Part shown: piece after piece, positions 49,505-62,208 of the stretch
Numbering within the stretch: the stretch's first letter is position 1
Layout of the letters: each line of letters starts with the position of its first letter
Assembly: GCF_024713945.1 (NCBI RefSeq)
Contig: NC_134680.1
Span: forward strand, 1,068,501-1,132,500
Source of the DNA: Dermatophagoides farinae
Taxonomy: Eukaryota > Arthropoda > Arachnida > Sarcoptiformes > Pyroglyphidae
Direction: 5' to 3'
Length of the DNA: 64,000 nt
Notes under the pieces: generated by a model
Told to the model about the DNA's origin: nothing
Databases searched by the model: none
Seen by the model: the letters and a program-made list of their open reading frames with translations, nothing else
Position numbers and translations under genes: made by a program

Positions 49505-50318
49505 GTAAATAAATAAATAAAAAAAAATTCAAGGGCGAAAAATGGAGTTCAAGGATTATTTATAAACTCACCCACAACCCTTTTTTTTCAGTGAAATTTA
49601 TTAACCCCATATCTTATTATCCACCACATTATAAACAAGCAAATAAACAAAACAAAAAAATCCCTGAAAGAAACCGCCCACACACACCGCATATACCCTG
49701 AGAGTGAGAAAAAGACGAATGGCAATAATAATATAACCACAATGATGATATATGTGAAACGTCGGAAGTCAAAAATGCCTTGTATATAGATTTAGTTTGA
49801 AAAAAAAAATTTCATTCGATATATGGAATGAGAGAGAAAAAAAAAGAAATTTCGGGTACAAAAAAAAAACGTCACATCACATGATGAGTTTTTGTCGTTT
49901 GTTTTTTAAAAACAAATTATCAGCCAATAAATATGAGAATAGAATAATGGGATAATTATTTTCAATTAAACAATGGCCATGAAATCATGGAATAAATTTA
50001 AATCAAATTTTTTTTTTGTTTTTTTTTTGGCAAAATCATTTGTCAATCAATGGGTGTTTATTTTCGTTCAAAAAAAAAAAAAAAATTACCACAAATAATT
50101 GACACACACACACACGATGATGACACATGACTTGGATAATCAGATGAATACTATTTAAATGGCAAAAAAAATCGTCACTGATCAATCAAAAGCTATTGGC
50201 GTTTTTTCACTCTTTCTCTCTCTCTCTCGCTCACATCAATTTAAAATTTTGTTTAATTTTGTTTAATTTGAATTAAAAAAAATCAAATTTTCAACAAGTG
50301 ATTCAACTACACAAAAAA

Positions 50319-53300
50319 ATGGATCAACATCAACGAATCATCATTCGATTCGTTTATTTATTATCCATTCAATTGTTGTTGTTGTTGTTATTGCATGCAA
50401 CACAAATCAATTGTGATTATTATTATTCTGATCTAAGTGAATGTAATTTTAAAACACGTGATTGTAATTGGACATTATCAAATGGTTGGCAATGGCAACT
50501 TGTTCAACATGATTATCGATCATTACAATTAAATTCAACACCATATTCACAAGGTAAAATTGTATGAAATTTTTAAATCACTGTAAATTGATTTATGATT
50601 TTTTTTTAATTAAAGATAGTGGTTATGAAATAGAAAATCATCTAACCAAAAATGAATTTATACGTTCACCGGACTTTAGTTATAAATCATCATCGACAAA
50701 TCAATTTTGTTTTGATTTTGATTATTATTTTATGGACGATGGTCGTAATGTTGATAAAAATAGTTTTGTTTTACATCTTAGTGAAGATATGGGTAGTTTG
50801 GCTACAAGTTATCCAATATGGACAACATCGATGCTTTATGGTGATTTTTGGCATCATTCTTATGTTAATTTCCAACTATCATCATCATCATCATCATCAT
50901 TTCGATTGAAATTTATTGCATACAGTGATGGTGGTTTAGTTGCCCTAAAAAATTTTCATCTTACACATGAACAATGTCCACAAAGTGGTAATATTTGTGA
51001 TTTTGAAACCAATAATTGTGATTGGCAATTATCAAGTGGTGGCGGTATTACACTCAAACGAACAATGGCCAAGAATACTGAATCACCAAAAAATATTGAT
51101 CATACAACATTATCACCTAATGGCTATGTTTTATTTGCAAATTCGAATCCTAGATCCGATCCAATAGCCAATATAACTAGTCCAACTTTAGATAAATCAT
51201 TGGGACGACAATGTTTTCAATTTTGGCTTTTGATATATGGTGCTGTTGATCATGTATCAGATTTATCATTATATCAACAATCTAAATACAATAATCAGGC
51301 AAAACAAGTTTGGAAATTACATGCTACACAACAAATGGCTTATGAATGGAATCGTTTTCAAGTTGAATTAGATTTAACACAAGCAATATCTTCAACTATT
51401 GAATTTCGTTTAAAATATAGTGGTCATGGTTCATTGAAATTTGATGATTTCCGTTGGACACCATATCGGTGTTTGCCGGAAATTTCCTGTAATTTCATAA
51501 TGGATACATGTGGTTGGAAAAATTATTTAAATGATGATGATCGATTCATGTGGAGTAACGGAATGGGACGTGTACATGATGTAACAAAATTAACATTTTT
51601 GAATTCAACGAAAAATTTCTTCTATCATTATTTGCCATTATTATATACAGATTTTACAACATTATCAAATGGTAAAGTTGGCCGAATGCAATTAATCAGT
51701 GAAATTGTTGAAAATGGTGTACCAAAATCTGGTGCTTGTATACGAATGAATTATGAAGTATGGTCATTTGATAGTGATACAGATATATTTGCCATTTATT
51801 ATCAAACATTCTGGGGAAGATCTGCAACTAGCACAAAACAAATTTGGAAATTTAATTCAAAAAATCGTGGCAATGATTATGTAGAAATTTATATACCATA
51901 CAGCAATGGTGAAATATTTCGTTTGATTTTAGAAGCAAAATCGTCACATTCATCAACATATATTACCGTTGATGATATTCATTACGAAACAAAATTTTTC
52001 CAATGTGGTACAAAAACTGAACCTACATCATCTAGTACATCGTCGACGACAACACCGATTCCAACTCTACCACCAAAAGAATCATTAAATTGTAATTTTG
52101 AAAATGGAAATTTTTGCTTATGGCATCAAGTATCAACATATTTTCGTATATCGATAGCTAATGATACTAAATACGCAATTTTTGCTGATCACACAACAAA
52201 AAATTTTGATGGACATTTTGCTGCTTTGAACATGATCCAACAATATCAATCAGAACCGATACCATTGATGAAAGTAAAAAATCCATTTGAAAAAGGTGAC
52301 AAATTTTGTTTTCAATTTTATCTCTATGCCGATGCAAGTGCTCAATCACAATTAGAATTAATATTGCAAAATGATTCGAAAAATCACACATTATTTCGTG
52401 GATATGATACAAATGCATTGAAATGGCGTCGTATTATGATTGAATATCAACTAGATGACGATTATGATTCATTCATATTTAGTGGCAAAGTTCGATATGG
52501 CATTATTGCAATCGATGATATTACCGTCATTGAATCAAGCTGTGATTATCTTACACATAATCATGATTTTTGTGATTTTGAAATGGATAGCATGTGTATG
52601 TTTGAAACGGTTTATAATGAATTTGGTGAATATTGGCGAATAATTAAAGCATCATCAATACGACGAACAATGATTGATCATACGACACATACATTGAATG
52701 GACATTTTTTTGGTTTTATTACCTATAATAATCATACTGATGATAAATCATTGCCATCACATTCTATATCTGTTCGAACGAAAAATTTAAATCATCATTA
52801 TCCATATTGTATACGTTTTTCATATTATCTTACCGATAATATGACATTATATTATCAAACATCATCATTTTTTGATGTTGCCATTTGGCATGTATCCGGT
52901 ACAACCAATGGTAATTGGTTTACACATCAACATAATTTGGATCCTGAATCAGTGTTTAATGCTGATTATTATCTAAAATTTAGAATCAAAAATAACGATA
53001 ATGGAATAAACAAAACAGGTATGGCATTCATAGATGATGTTACCATTTATCCGGGTAAATGTATTCCATCAATTCGTTGTGATTTTGAAAATGGTGATAC
53101 TTGTACATTAGAAGCAATATTACCTACTGATGATAAAATTAATCCAGATCAATCATTGGAATTGGCAAAAAGAGCCAATTATTCATTGCTTGATGCCAAT
53201 TATTTGAATGGATTTGTCGATCGATTGTGGCATGTATATTCACCATTACAAAGAAAATCAAATTTAGTATCATTTGATCATACTAAAGGTGATCGTTATG

Positions 53301-56300
53301 GAAAATATCTAGTCATCTTTTTAGAACGTGGTTGGCGTGGTATTATTGTCACTGAACGTTATTCATTATCCAGCAGACAACGATCATTATGTTTAACAAT
53401 GGCTATTTATTCAATCGATTCGGCAATTCTTGAAATCTATCAAGGTGATTCATCTATTCCAGATAAAGGAATGAAACTATGGGATATCGCTTATAATACT
53501 GATGGATGGGAAGAATTCGAAATTGTTGTCAACGCTTTGAATGAAACAACCGAAGACATATTCTTTTATTTTGTAAGTTTTTGAAAATTAATTTTTTTTC
53601 AATCATTAATTTCATCTTCATCTATAATTCAAACTACAGGTTGCAACTGGAACAATTATTGCTGAAACTTATATTGCAATCGATGATTTTGAAATTAAAA
53701 ATCATTGTACAAATCCATCGAATATTGTCACAAGTACAACCAATTCAAATCCATCATCATTATCGACACCTATACCAGATGGTTATTTTGATTGTCAAAC
53801 CGATGGAGAGCAATCATTGATACCAATGAAAAAAGTTTGTGATTATCATCAAGATTGTCCGAATAATATGGATGAAAAATATTGTGGTGCATGTACGTTT
53901 GAAATGCATGATCAATGTCGATATTCGATTATACCGAAAAATGATGATAATCGTTTGTTTCGATTTCGTTTCACTGATCAAGCACCTTATGGTCCAAATG
54001 ATGATTATTTCAGATCATCGATAACAGCAAGTGGTATTGCTCAGAATAACTATCAAGAAACAAAAATCATTTCACCACTTATTCATCAAGCATATACTGC
54101 TTGTGAATTACAATTCTATTATCGATTTTTTTCGAATCTTACAAATTTCAACCGAGGTCATCATCAACCATCCGTGTTCAATATTTACATCTATCTAGAT
54201 GAAACAGGTATACGTACTAAAATATGGCAAAGTTCAGCCATAGAATCATTGTCGGAAAATGAATGGAATGGAATCGTTATACAATTGAATCGAATTAGAC
54301 ACCCATTTTATTTGGAATTTCAAGCACATCCAATGGCAACATATGGTTATCATTCATTAAGTGATATTCGCAATGATTATTGTGGACCACCAAGACCAGC
54401 TGAAGATGACGAAGAATGTGAAGATCGATTTCGTTGTCAAAATGGTGTCTGTATATACAAACAATTTATTTGTGATTTTGAAGATGATTGTGGTGATAAT
54501 TCGGATGAAAATATGTGTGATCCAAATTTACGTTTCAGTTTTGAAAATGGTTATCAAAATTGGGCCGAATTATATCTACCACATACAAATAATTGGACAT
54601 TACAAAAAGCAGATAATTTGGGTGATTTACGTAATGGTCCTACATTCGATCATACTACCGGTTTTGTTGGTGGTTCTTATCTGTTCACACAATCTACAAA
54701 ATATATACCAGTTTCTCATGCAATAATCGATAGTCCAGCATTTCAAGTGACTCATGGTTATGGTGGTTGTGTGTTACGAATTTTTATTATGAAAAATTCA
54801 CGTAATTCTACCATTTGGTTTAAATCATGGAATATGCAAACTGGTCAGATAAAAACATTGAGTGAATATGTTAATTATCGAGATCTTGCATTTTGGTCAC
54901 AATGGGTTATCTTACGTTCTGAATCTTCAAATTCAACATATAAATTATTGATTGAAGCATCATTAAATCGTACTGATGATAATTTTGTTGATCCATACAT
55001 CGCCATTGATGATATTATATTCCATGAAGGCTGTACATTAATAGACCATTCATTCAACAATGTAACAACGGAAAAACCGTGCATTGGATTGCTTTGTATC
55101 GATAAACATGGCCAAAAAATATGTTTACCTGAACATAATATTTGTGATTATATTGAACAATGTAAAAATGGTGAAGATGAACAACAATGTGGTGATTGTG
55201 ATTTTAATAATCAAACAATGTGTGGATGGAAAGTTGGTAATATGGCTGGTGATAATTTTCCATATAAATTATTTATGGCCAAAAATTCACCTGGAAATAT
55301 GCCAAAAAAAGATGCCAACAATACTGCCGATGGTGGATATGTGGGCGCAATGAGACGTGCAGTAATGACATCAAGATTTTCAATTCAATCAAGCATAACA
55401 AGTCCACAAATTAATGGCCAAACATCGGCCAGATGTTCTATAGAATTTTCATATCGATCCAATATGTGTACAACGATAGTTATTTCTGCTAATAATCGTT
55501 TATTACGTTCAATAACAGGTACACACAACGATTGGGTGACATTCCATACAGACATTGGACAATTACCACCACCAATTAATATTTTTATCAATACGAAAAC
55601 ATTCTATTCATCAGAAAACATTCTGTCCAATCATTTATTTACTATTGGTGATTATTATATGCTCATCGATAATATACGAATGATTGATTGTCATCATGAT
55701 AATAATAACGATACCAAACCTATACACGTTGAAGATTTAGATTGTGATTTTGAAAATGATTGGTGTGGTTGGATTGTTCCTGGATCGAATGCTCATGATA
55801 CATGGATACGAACCAATTCTCCATTAAATGAACCTGGTAATGATCATACAGAATTGATTGTACCACGACCACATAATTATGGTAATTGGCTTAGTACACA
55901 TTCAACAAGTGAAAAAATATCTAAAAATCAAATACGTAGTTCAGGACCAATTAAAACGAATGGTAAAGAAAAATTTTGTCTGATATTTTGGTATTATTTT
56001 TTTGGCATACAACAATCAACATTTCGTATATTTATTCACAATATTCAAGAACGTTGGAATCTAACAATTTGGAAGCGAACATTACCTAAAATTCGATACT
56101 GGCAACAGGCAAATGTTGAATTTGAAATAGATTCAGAATTTCTAATATTTTTAGAAGCCGATGTATCATTGACAACAATTGTCGGTATTGATGATATACA
56201 ATTGTTGGATAAAGAATGTCCAATTTTAAATTATGAATATTGTGATTTTGAAACAAATGATTGTGATTGGGATGTAAGCCCAAAAGATCAACTAAAACGT

Positions 56301-59300
56301 ACTGGTGGCAGCATAATACGTGATCATACCACCGAAACATTGTATGGACATTATCTTACGGATAAAACACAAAATGTTGGATCAAAAGTTTCACTTTATA
56401 AACGAATGGCAAATGTTCCATTTTTCATTACCAACAATCAAGATGTGAGAGAATTTTGTTTCAATCTTTATTATTATTTCCATGTCTCTCCACCACCAAT
56501 TGATCAAAAAAGTACAATTTCAGTAGAAGTTTTTCGTGGAAATTTTATTCAAAAATTAAAGAATATAACAATCACTGAAGCTTGGAATCAAAAATCATTA
56601 AATATATGGTCATTGATGAGCATAGATTTTCTGGCCACTAAAACAGATTCATTAATTGTTCGTGTTGAACGTGGTGATCAACAAACGGAAATTCTTTTGG
56701 ATGATTTCATTCTAAGACCAGATCGATGCACGGAACAAGGTTCATGTGATTTTGAATACAACATGTGTGGATGGCATAATCAATTGGCATTATATGATAC
56801 AAGTTCAATTTTCTGGGTTCGAATTCAACCAACGAATCGTTTTGCACGAAAAGATGGAATGTCTTTTGATCATACATTACAATCTCGTCTTGGTAATTAT
56901 CTTGCATTACCTGTTCAAATGCATTCCCGAATAAACAAAACCGTCACATTGATTAGTCCATATATGCAAAGAAAACAATCATCAACAATTTGTTTACAAT
57001 TGTATTATTTTGCAACAAGTTTATCGGCAAAATTCGGTATCATTGCTATAAAAATTCAAATGTGGAATCTTGAAAATGGTGAAGTAATTGCAGAATATCC
57101 ATTGAATGCAACATATACTTTGGAATGGACTTTATTTGAACAAACATTCAATAATGTACCAAATGTTTATTCATTCCATATTGTCGTATCGAATGTTCTA
57201 CGTATTTATAGTGATATTGGTATCGATGATATTAGCATTCAACAAGGATCATGTCCAAATCCAACATCATCAACAATAACAACGGTTTCAAATCCAACAA
57301 CACAGATTCCTGATAGTGACAAAATTGCCGATTGTAATTTCGAACGTAATTGTAGTTGGACCTATTCATCCGATGCTTGGAATATAACATCATTCCGTTA
57401 TGAAATGATGCGTAATGTTTACGCCCCACAAAAAGATCATACCTATACATCAAGCTATGGTCATTATCTTTTTTTCATCGATCCATCGGCCACTAATGAT
57501 AAGGAATATGTATTACGTTCGCCTTCATTCCCAAATGACAAATATCGTTGTCTATTACTATGGTATTACAATGATGGTGAAGATCCATTTTATCTTGATT
57601 TTTATCAATTGGTAAATTTAGGTCAAATTACACATTTTAAACTTGCCGGCAGATATGGTTCGACAATGGAAACACGTCGTTGGCAATTGATTAAAATTGA
57701 TTTACCATATATTCCGAAAAATCATGTATTGAATATGAATATTCAAATTACTTATCGACCATCATCAAAGAAATTTTTCTCAATATTTGCTATCGATGAT
57801 ATTACAGTACGACCAAAATATTGTGGCCATTATCATGATTATGTCTATACATTCACCAAAGGAATTGAAGATTTAGAAATTGAACAATTACAACCATTGA
57901 ATTCAACTAAAATGGCTTGCCGTATTTATCCAAATGAAAAGGACCATTTTACCGATGTACCTGCTATCGATCATACAACATACACATCGAATGGTTATTA
58001 TTTTCTTTTAAAAATTCTCCATCAAATAATGATATCAATACAGCTGAATATTATGTTGATACATTACAAATGCGTCAATTACCACAACAATATGGTGGCT
58101 ACAAATTTTGTGTTCGTTTTGCTTATCAATCTCGTGGTGAACCATATTTTCTAATCTATCTTTTACCAAATAATATGCCATTACGTGGTGATTGGCGATT
58201 CTCACCACCAATTTGGCATCAACAATATCCAAAATCATTCTGGACTATTGAAGAATTTAATGTCGGTGTAGATTTTGTTTCGAAATTGATATTCTATATG
58301 TCTAAAGAATCTCATCAGGATGGTTTCATTGCATTGGATGATATTACCATACTATCGAATCCATGTACTGCACCTATTGATTGTGATTTTAATTCGGGCC
58401 GTTATTGTACATATACAACATATCCTGATTCAGATGTCAATTATCATTTTGAAGTATTTCAAACACCTGCAATCGATCTTGAATGGCCAGGACCAACATA
58501 TGATCATACTATTCAAGGTAATGGTGGTGGTTATCTATTTCTGACTGATTATCGTGCTGGTAAACATAGTGACCAATTACATGCAAAAATTGTTTCTGGT
58601 GCAAGAAAAATTCTACATGAAAATGTTCCATGGTGTTTGCAAATATGGACAGTAATCAATAGTTATGATGCTCGACTTGCTATATCAATCATACGTTATG
58701 GACCAAAATGGATGGATTCAAATCGAACAATTTTGGCATTTGAAATGAAAAATGTTCAACAACTTGATTGGACACGAATATTATATACACTGAATGAATC
58801 GATTCTTGTCGGCACACATGAAATTCAGATATTGATCGAAGGAACATTAGGTTCAAATCAAATGTCATCTGTTGCTATCGATGACATTATGATTAGTGAA
58901 GGTCAATGCGATAACAAAGGATTACTTTGTGAAAATGGTATAACAATCGATGCTGATCGAATCTGTAATTTCATCAATGATTGTCCAAGCGGTTTGGATG
59001 AATTGGAATTGTGGTGATTGTAATTTCGAATTCGATATGTGTGGATGGATGAATACGGCAAAAATCGAAGGAATAAATCTACCATGGCAACGTGTAAAAG
59101 TGAATGAATTACAATTGATTAATTCTCAGGCGCCAAAAATGGATGGTTCAGCTAAAACGGATGGCCATTTTGTTATAATGCGACCACATGGACCGTTAGA
59201 ATCACCGGAAGGTCATTCCGAAATGGCCAGCAATTATCAAACACCACGATTATATATGAGAGAATCATTTAAAACATGTGAACTTCATTTTGATTTTTAT

Positions 59301-60623
59301 CTACATACGCTGGCAGATTATTATCTGAAAATAAGTTTTAGCCATGAACCATCCGAATTGGCTACATTCTATACATTGACAAATGAAGCTCAAGGTGGTT
59401 GGCGTCGAGCAATAGCGATGGTTGGTCAAGTTTTAACGCCATTTTTCATTGAATTTGATGCCTATCAACAACGAATCAATCCATCGACCACTGTGTTTGC
59501 TTTGGATAATATAAAATTTGTAAATTGTTCAAGGCCAAAACCATTACCAGCAAATCATATATGTCCTAATCAAGGAATACTTTGTAATCGAACACGAATA
59601 TGTATTACAATGGATGATATCTGTGATAATGTTAATGATTGTGGCGATATGGATGATGAACGAAATTGTTATCGTTATCATTTATGTTCATTTGATTCAT
59701 TTATCGAATGTGATCTCACTACAACTAACAATAATCAAACACGTGTTTTCTGGAAATTATCAAATGGAATCGAACATCGATCTGATCGACAAATTGGCTA
59801 TGAACCATTGATTGATAATACTGTGTAAGTATAAATAAATTGAATTAATGTTAATGATGATGATGATGTTCTGATTAATTATTTTTGGTTTACTTATGTG
59901 TAGACGAACTGCATATGGAAATTATTTTCTATTAGTACCGAAACCTGCTTGGGATCAACCATTGATTCATGCCGATTTTTATACACCCATATTTCGAACC
60001 AAAAATTTGAATTCCAATTGTCATTTTCGTTTCTTTTGGTATATGCACTCTGATATTGATAACATTTCTATGGAACGTTTAGAAGTATATGTACAGGAAT
60101 TAGATGATAATATGAAAAATGTTACCTCTCCATTAATATCGAAATTATTCATACGTGGTCGTTATGATCGGCAACAACGTTGGAACAAACAAGTTGTATT
60201 GCATAAATCTAAACGGCCATTTCAATTTATCATACGTGGTATATTGAATTATGTAAAAACACGTACAGCAATTGATGACCTAAGCTATGGTATTGAATGT
60301 ATTCATCAGAGAATGCCGACAAGACCACCACCAACAATGGGTCCAATTACAACAGAAAATCCACCATATATTCATAATTCTCATCATCATGGTGGTAAGT
60401 AATAAAACATGAAACATTCATCATCATTAGAATTTTTTTTTCATAATCTTTTTATTTAATAGTTGGTTCAATAGTGGCAGGCATTATGATACCGATATTT
60501 TTATTGATTGGAATAATGTTTGGATATTATAGATATCGAAGTTCATATCGACATGATCAATCAAATCGAACGTTTGTCACAATGTTTATAAGCTCAAAAG
60601 ATTCGGTTCAATTGGTCGAATAA
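50319..60623 (+). CDS. Giant MAM/LDLRa single-pass membrane protein (MALRD1-like)
   Basis: Probable cell-surface adhesion or endocytic receptor. Exons 50319-50553, 50616-53572, 53640-59824, 59904-60394 and 60463-60623, total 10029 nt, about 3342 aa. A Leu-rich signal peptide (LLSIQLLLLLLLHATQINC) is followed by about 17 MAM modules recognised by C-F-E-x-C-W openings and DHTT/AIDDI motifs (openings near 50436, 50994, 51490, 52090, 52566, 53084, 53892, 54533, 55197, 55743, 56238, 56744, 57333, 57828 degenerate, 58380, 59022, 59685). LDLRa modules lie near 53785, 54415, 55080, 58920 and 59565 (for example CQNGVCIYKQFICDFEDDC). It ends in one membrane helix (GSIVAGIMIPIFLLIGIMFG) and a tail of about 35 residues. 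Two opposite one-base frame breaks (58010-58014 and 59001-59012) cancel; the stretch between them still encodes MAM/LDLRa sequence. Confidence 0.9.
58010..58014 (+). other. Apparent -1 frameshift in the MAM gene
   Basis: After DHTTYTSNGYYFLLK the conserved reading continues one frame over (NSPSNNDINTAEYYV). One more A in the five-A run would restore it. A homopolymer length error is the simplest explanation. Confidence 0.8.
59001..59012 (+). other. Apparent +1 frameshift in the MAM gene
   Basis: The LDLRa module reads ICNFINDCPSGLDE, then CGDCNFEFDMCGW in the next frame. One surplus base in the AATTGGAATT stretch explains it. The site is a near-tandem duplication, not a homopolymer. Confidence 0.8.
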
Positions 60624-61061
60624 TTTCTTTTTTTTTTTTTTTTGATTTGCCTCTTTATTATATTATTATAATCATCATCATTATTAAAAATTAAATATTT
60701 TTCAAGTTTTTATTTCAAATTTATTGAATGATCATTTTATTCAAAATGTACAGAAGTAATTGAATATGAATGAATGAATTTTTTTTTTCGTATTTATGAT
60801 AAAGTTTTTTTATCGTTCGGAAAATCTTGTACATGGTTTGATCATATTATCTGTGGCTAAAATGTGTTGATAATTTTCTGACGATAAAACGCAAACAGAA
60901 TTGTAATGAATATATTACACATGTATTATTTCTTTTATAAATCTTATATCGTCTGTTAGGAAAGTATGTGTGTGTGTGTATCGCGGCAATATTATATTTC
61001 GAAGTTAAACACGATTGTAGCCATCCAGATTTCACTATGTAGCAACTAAATGATTGTTACT
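60624..61061. other. Intergenic region between MAM and zinc-finger genes
   Basis: AT-rich 3' flank of the MAM gene with a T run (60631-60643), AATTAAA at about 60688 and a GT run near 60966-60978. No gene seen. Confidence 0.6.
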
Positions 61062-61900
61062 ATGGATTGCAATTTGTTTTATCCCACTTATCTTCGTAAT
61101 TTTTTCTCACTTTACGATCAACTACTACAAGATATCCGATAATTTGCTATTTTTCCGATGATTCAGAAGTGGATTTCGGTTTATCACTAAAATACATCTG
61201 TTCGTATGGATGTCGATATCGTAGTACATCAAAGGATAAAGTTAACAAACATGAACAAATTGTACATAATGGTAAACAACATAAATGTTTGCAGAAAAAT
61301 TGTACTGAACAATTTCAATTCATCTTTGATTTGCAAAAACATTTGAAACAATTTCATAAAATTTTCCAATGTTCAAATGAAAAATGTGCATTATTATTCC
61401 AAGACGAGTATGTGTATTATGACTGTTTTTACATTTTTTTCATTTTTTTTTTCATTTTTATTCATTTTTATTCATCCATTCATTCACACACACACAGGAA
61501 TAAACTGAATCGACATATGAGGATGGAACATGTAGATGAATATCTGACATGCAAATCATGCAATAAAAAATTTCGAAACGCTGAAGCCATAAGGAAACAC
61601 AACTATCTATTACATGATACTGGTGATTATCGTTGCGATCATGAAGGATGTGATTTTTCCACTACATATCGCCATGAATTATTCACACATAGACAATCGA
61701 AACATAAGCGTAAAAAATGTCAATTCACTGGCTGTGATCGTTATGTATCGTTCACTTATTACCCAATACATTTGCGTTTACATCAAAACATTCGTTCCTA
61801 TCAATGTTCGTGGCCAGATTGCGGAAAAACATTTGTCGATAATAGTTCCTTGAAGAATCATGTTCGTGTACATTTAAATTTTAAACGTTTCCGATTGTAG
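61062..61900 (+). CDS. C2H2 zinc-finger protein, TFIIIA-like finger array
   Basis: Nuclear nucleic-acid-binding protein by family. Exons 61062-61095, 61167-61407 and 61498-61900, total 678 nt (225 aa) to the first in-frame stop. The start ATG at 61062 joins in phase through CAA to VDFGLSLKYICSYGC. Seven fingers follow: CSYGC..., HKCLQKNC...HLKQFH, FQCSNEKC...HMRMEH (reading across the second splice as QDENKLNRH), LTCKSCNKKF...HNYLLH, YRCDHEGC...HRQSKH, KKCQFTGC...HLRLH and YQCSWPDCGKTF...HVRVH. Short linkers and a mix of C-x4-C and C-x2-C fingers recall TFIIIA, but assignment to TFIIIA itself is not secure. A TAG at 61898 cuts the eighth finger, and its remains continue to 62078 in another frame. 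Confidence 0.8.
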
Positions 61901-62078
61901 TTATGCTTGCGAACAGAAATCCAATCTGATCACACACATACGTATTCGACATTTTAAGCTGCCGCATACGAAAAAACGTCAATTGGAATTGAATATTTCG
62001 ATGGATTCATTTCCCAATCCAAATGAATATGTTGAAACGATTAATGAAGATATCTCTGTCAATACACCAACAATTTAA
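61891..62078 (+). pseudogene. Frameshifted last finger and tail of the zinc-finger gene
   Basis: After NFKRF the reading moves one frame (CSYACEQKSNLITHIRIRHF, then PHTKKRQLELN and a Pro/Asn/Glu-rich end) to TAA at 62076-62078. The finger's second Cys and both His are there but its first Cys is not, so more than a single base may be missing. Either the gene now ends at 61900 and this is a relic, or the consensus is wrong here. Confidence 0.55.
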
Positions 62079-62111
62079 ACAATTGATTTCTTTTTTCAAA
62101 TTTAATTGATT

Positions 62112-62117
62112 AATAAA
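62112..62117 (+). terminator. Poly(A) signal of the zinc-finger gene
   Basis: AATAAA 34 nt past the downstream stop at 62078. The signal's position suits a transcript that includes the relic tail. Confidence 0.45.
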
Positions 62118-62197
62118 ATTGATTTTTTGAAAACTCGAATTTGATTCTCATATGATTCAATGAGAACATATGAAATATAATTGCATACAATCGTTTT

Positions 62198-62208
62198 TAG
62201 ATGGCGCT
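62198..62208 (+). promoter_or_regulatory. CTCF-consensus-like motif 5
   Basis: TAGATGGCGCT is a perfect match to YAGRKGGCRSY, about 120 nt past the end of the zinc-finger reading frame and on the side facing the rRNA gene. Confidence 0.4.

Larger units (their letters stand above)
48575..50318. other. Spacer between cuticle and MAM genes with non-microsatellite content
   Basis: Unlike other spacers, about 48760-49510 is low in microsatellites and holds two copies of a short structured repeat and a 73-nt inverted-repeat-bounded segment (listed separately). The rest is A/T runs, a CA tract near 50103-50115 and a TC run near 50213-50228 just upstream of the MAM gene. Confidence 0.6.
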
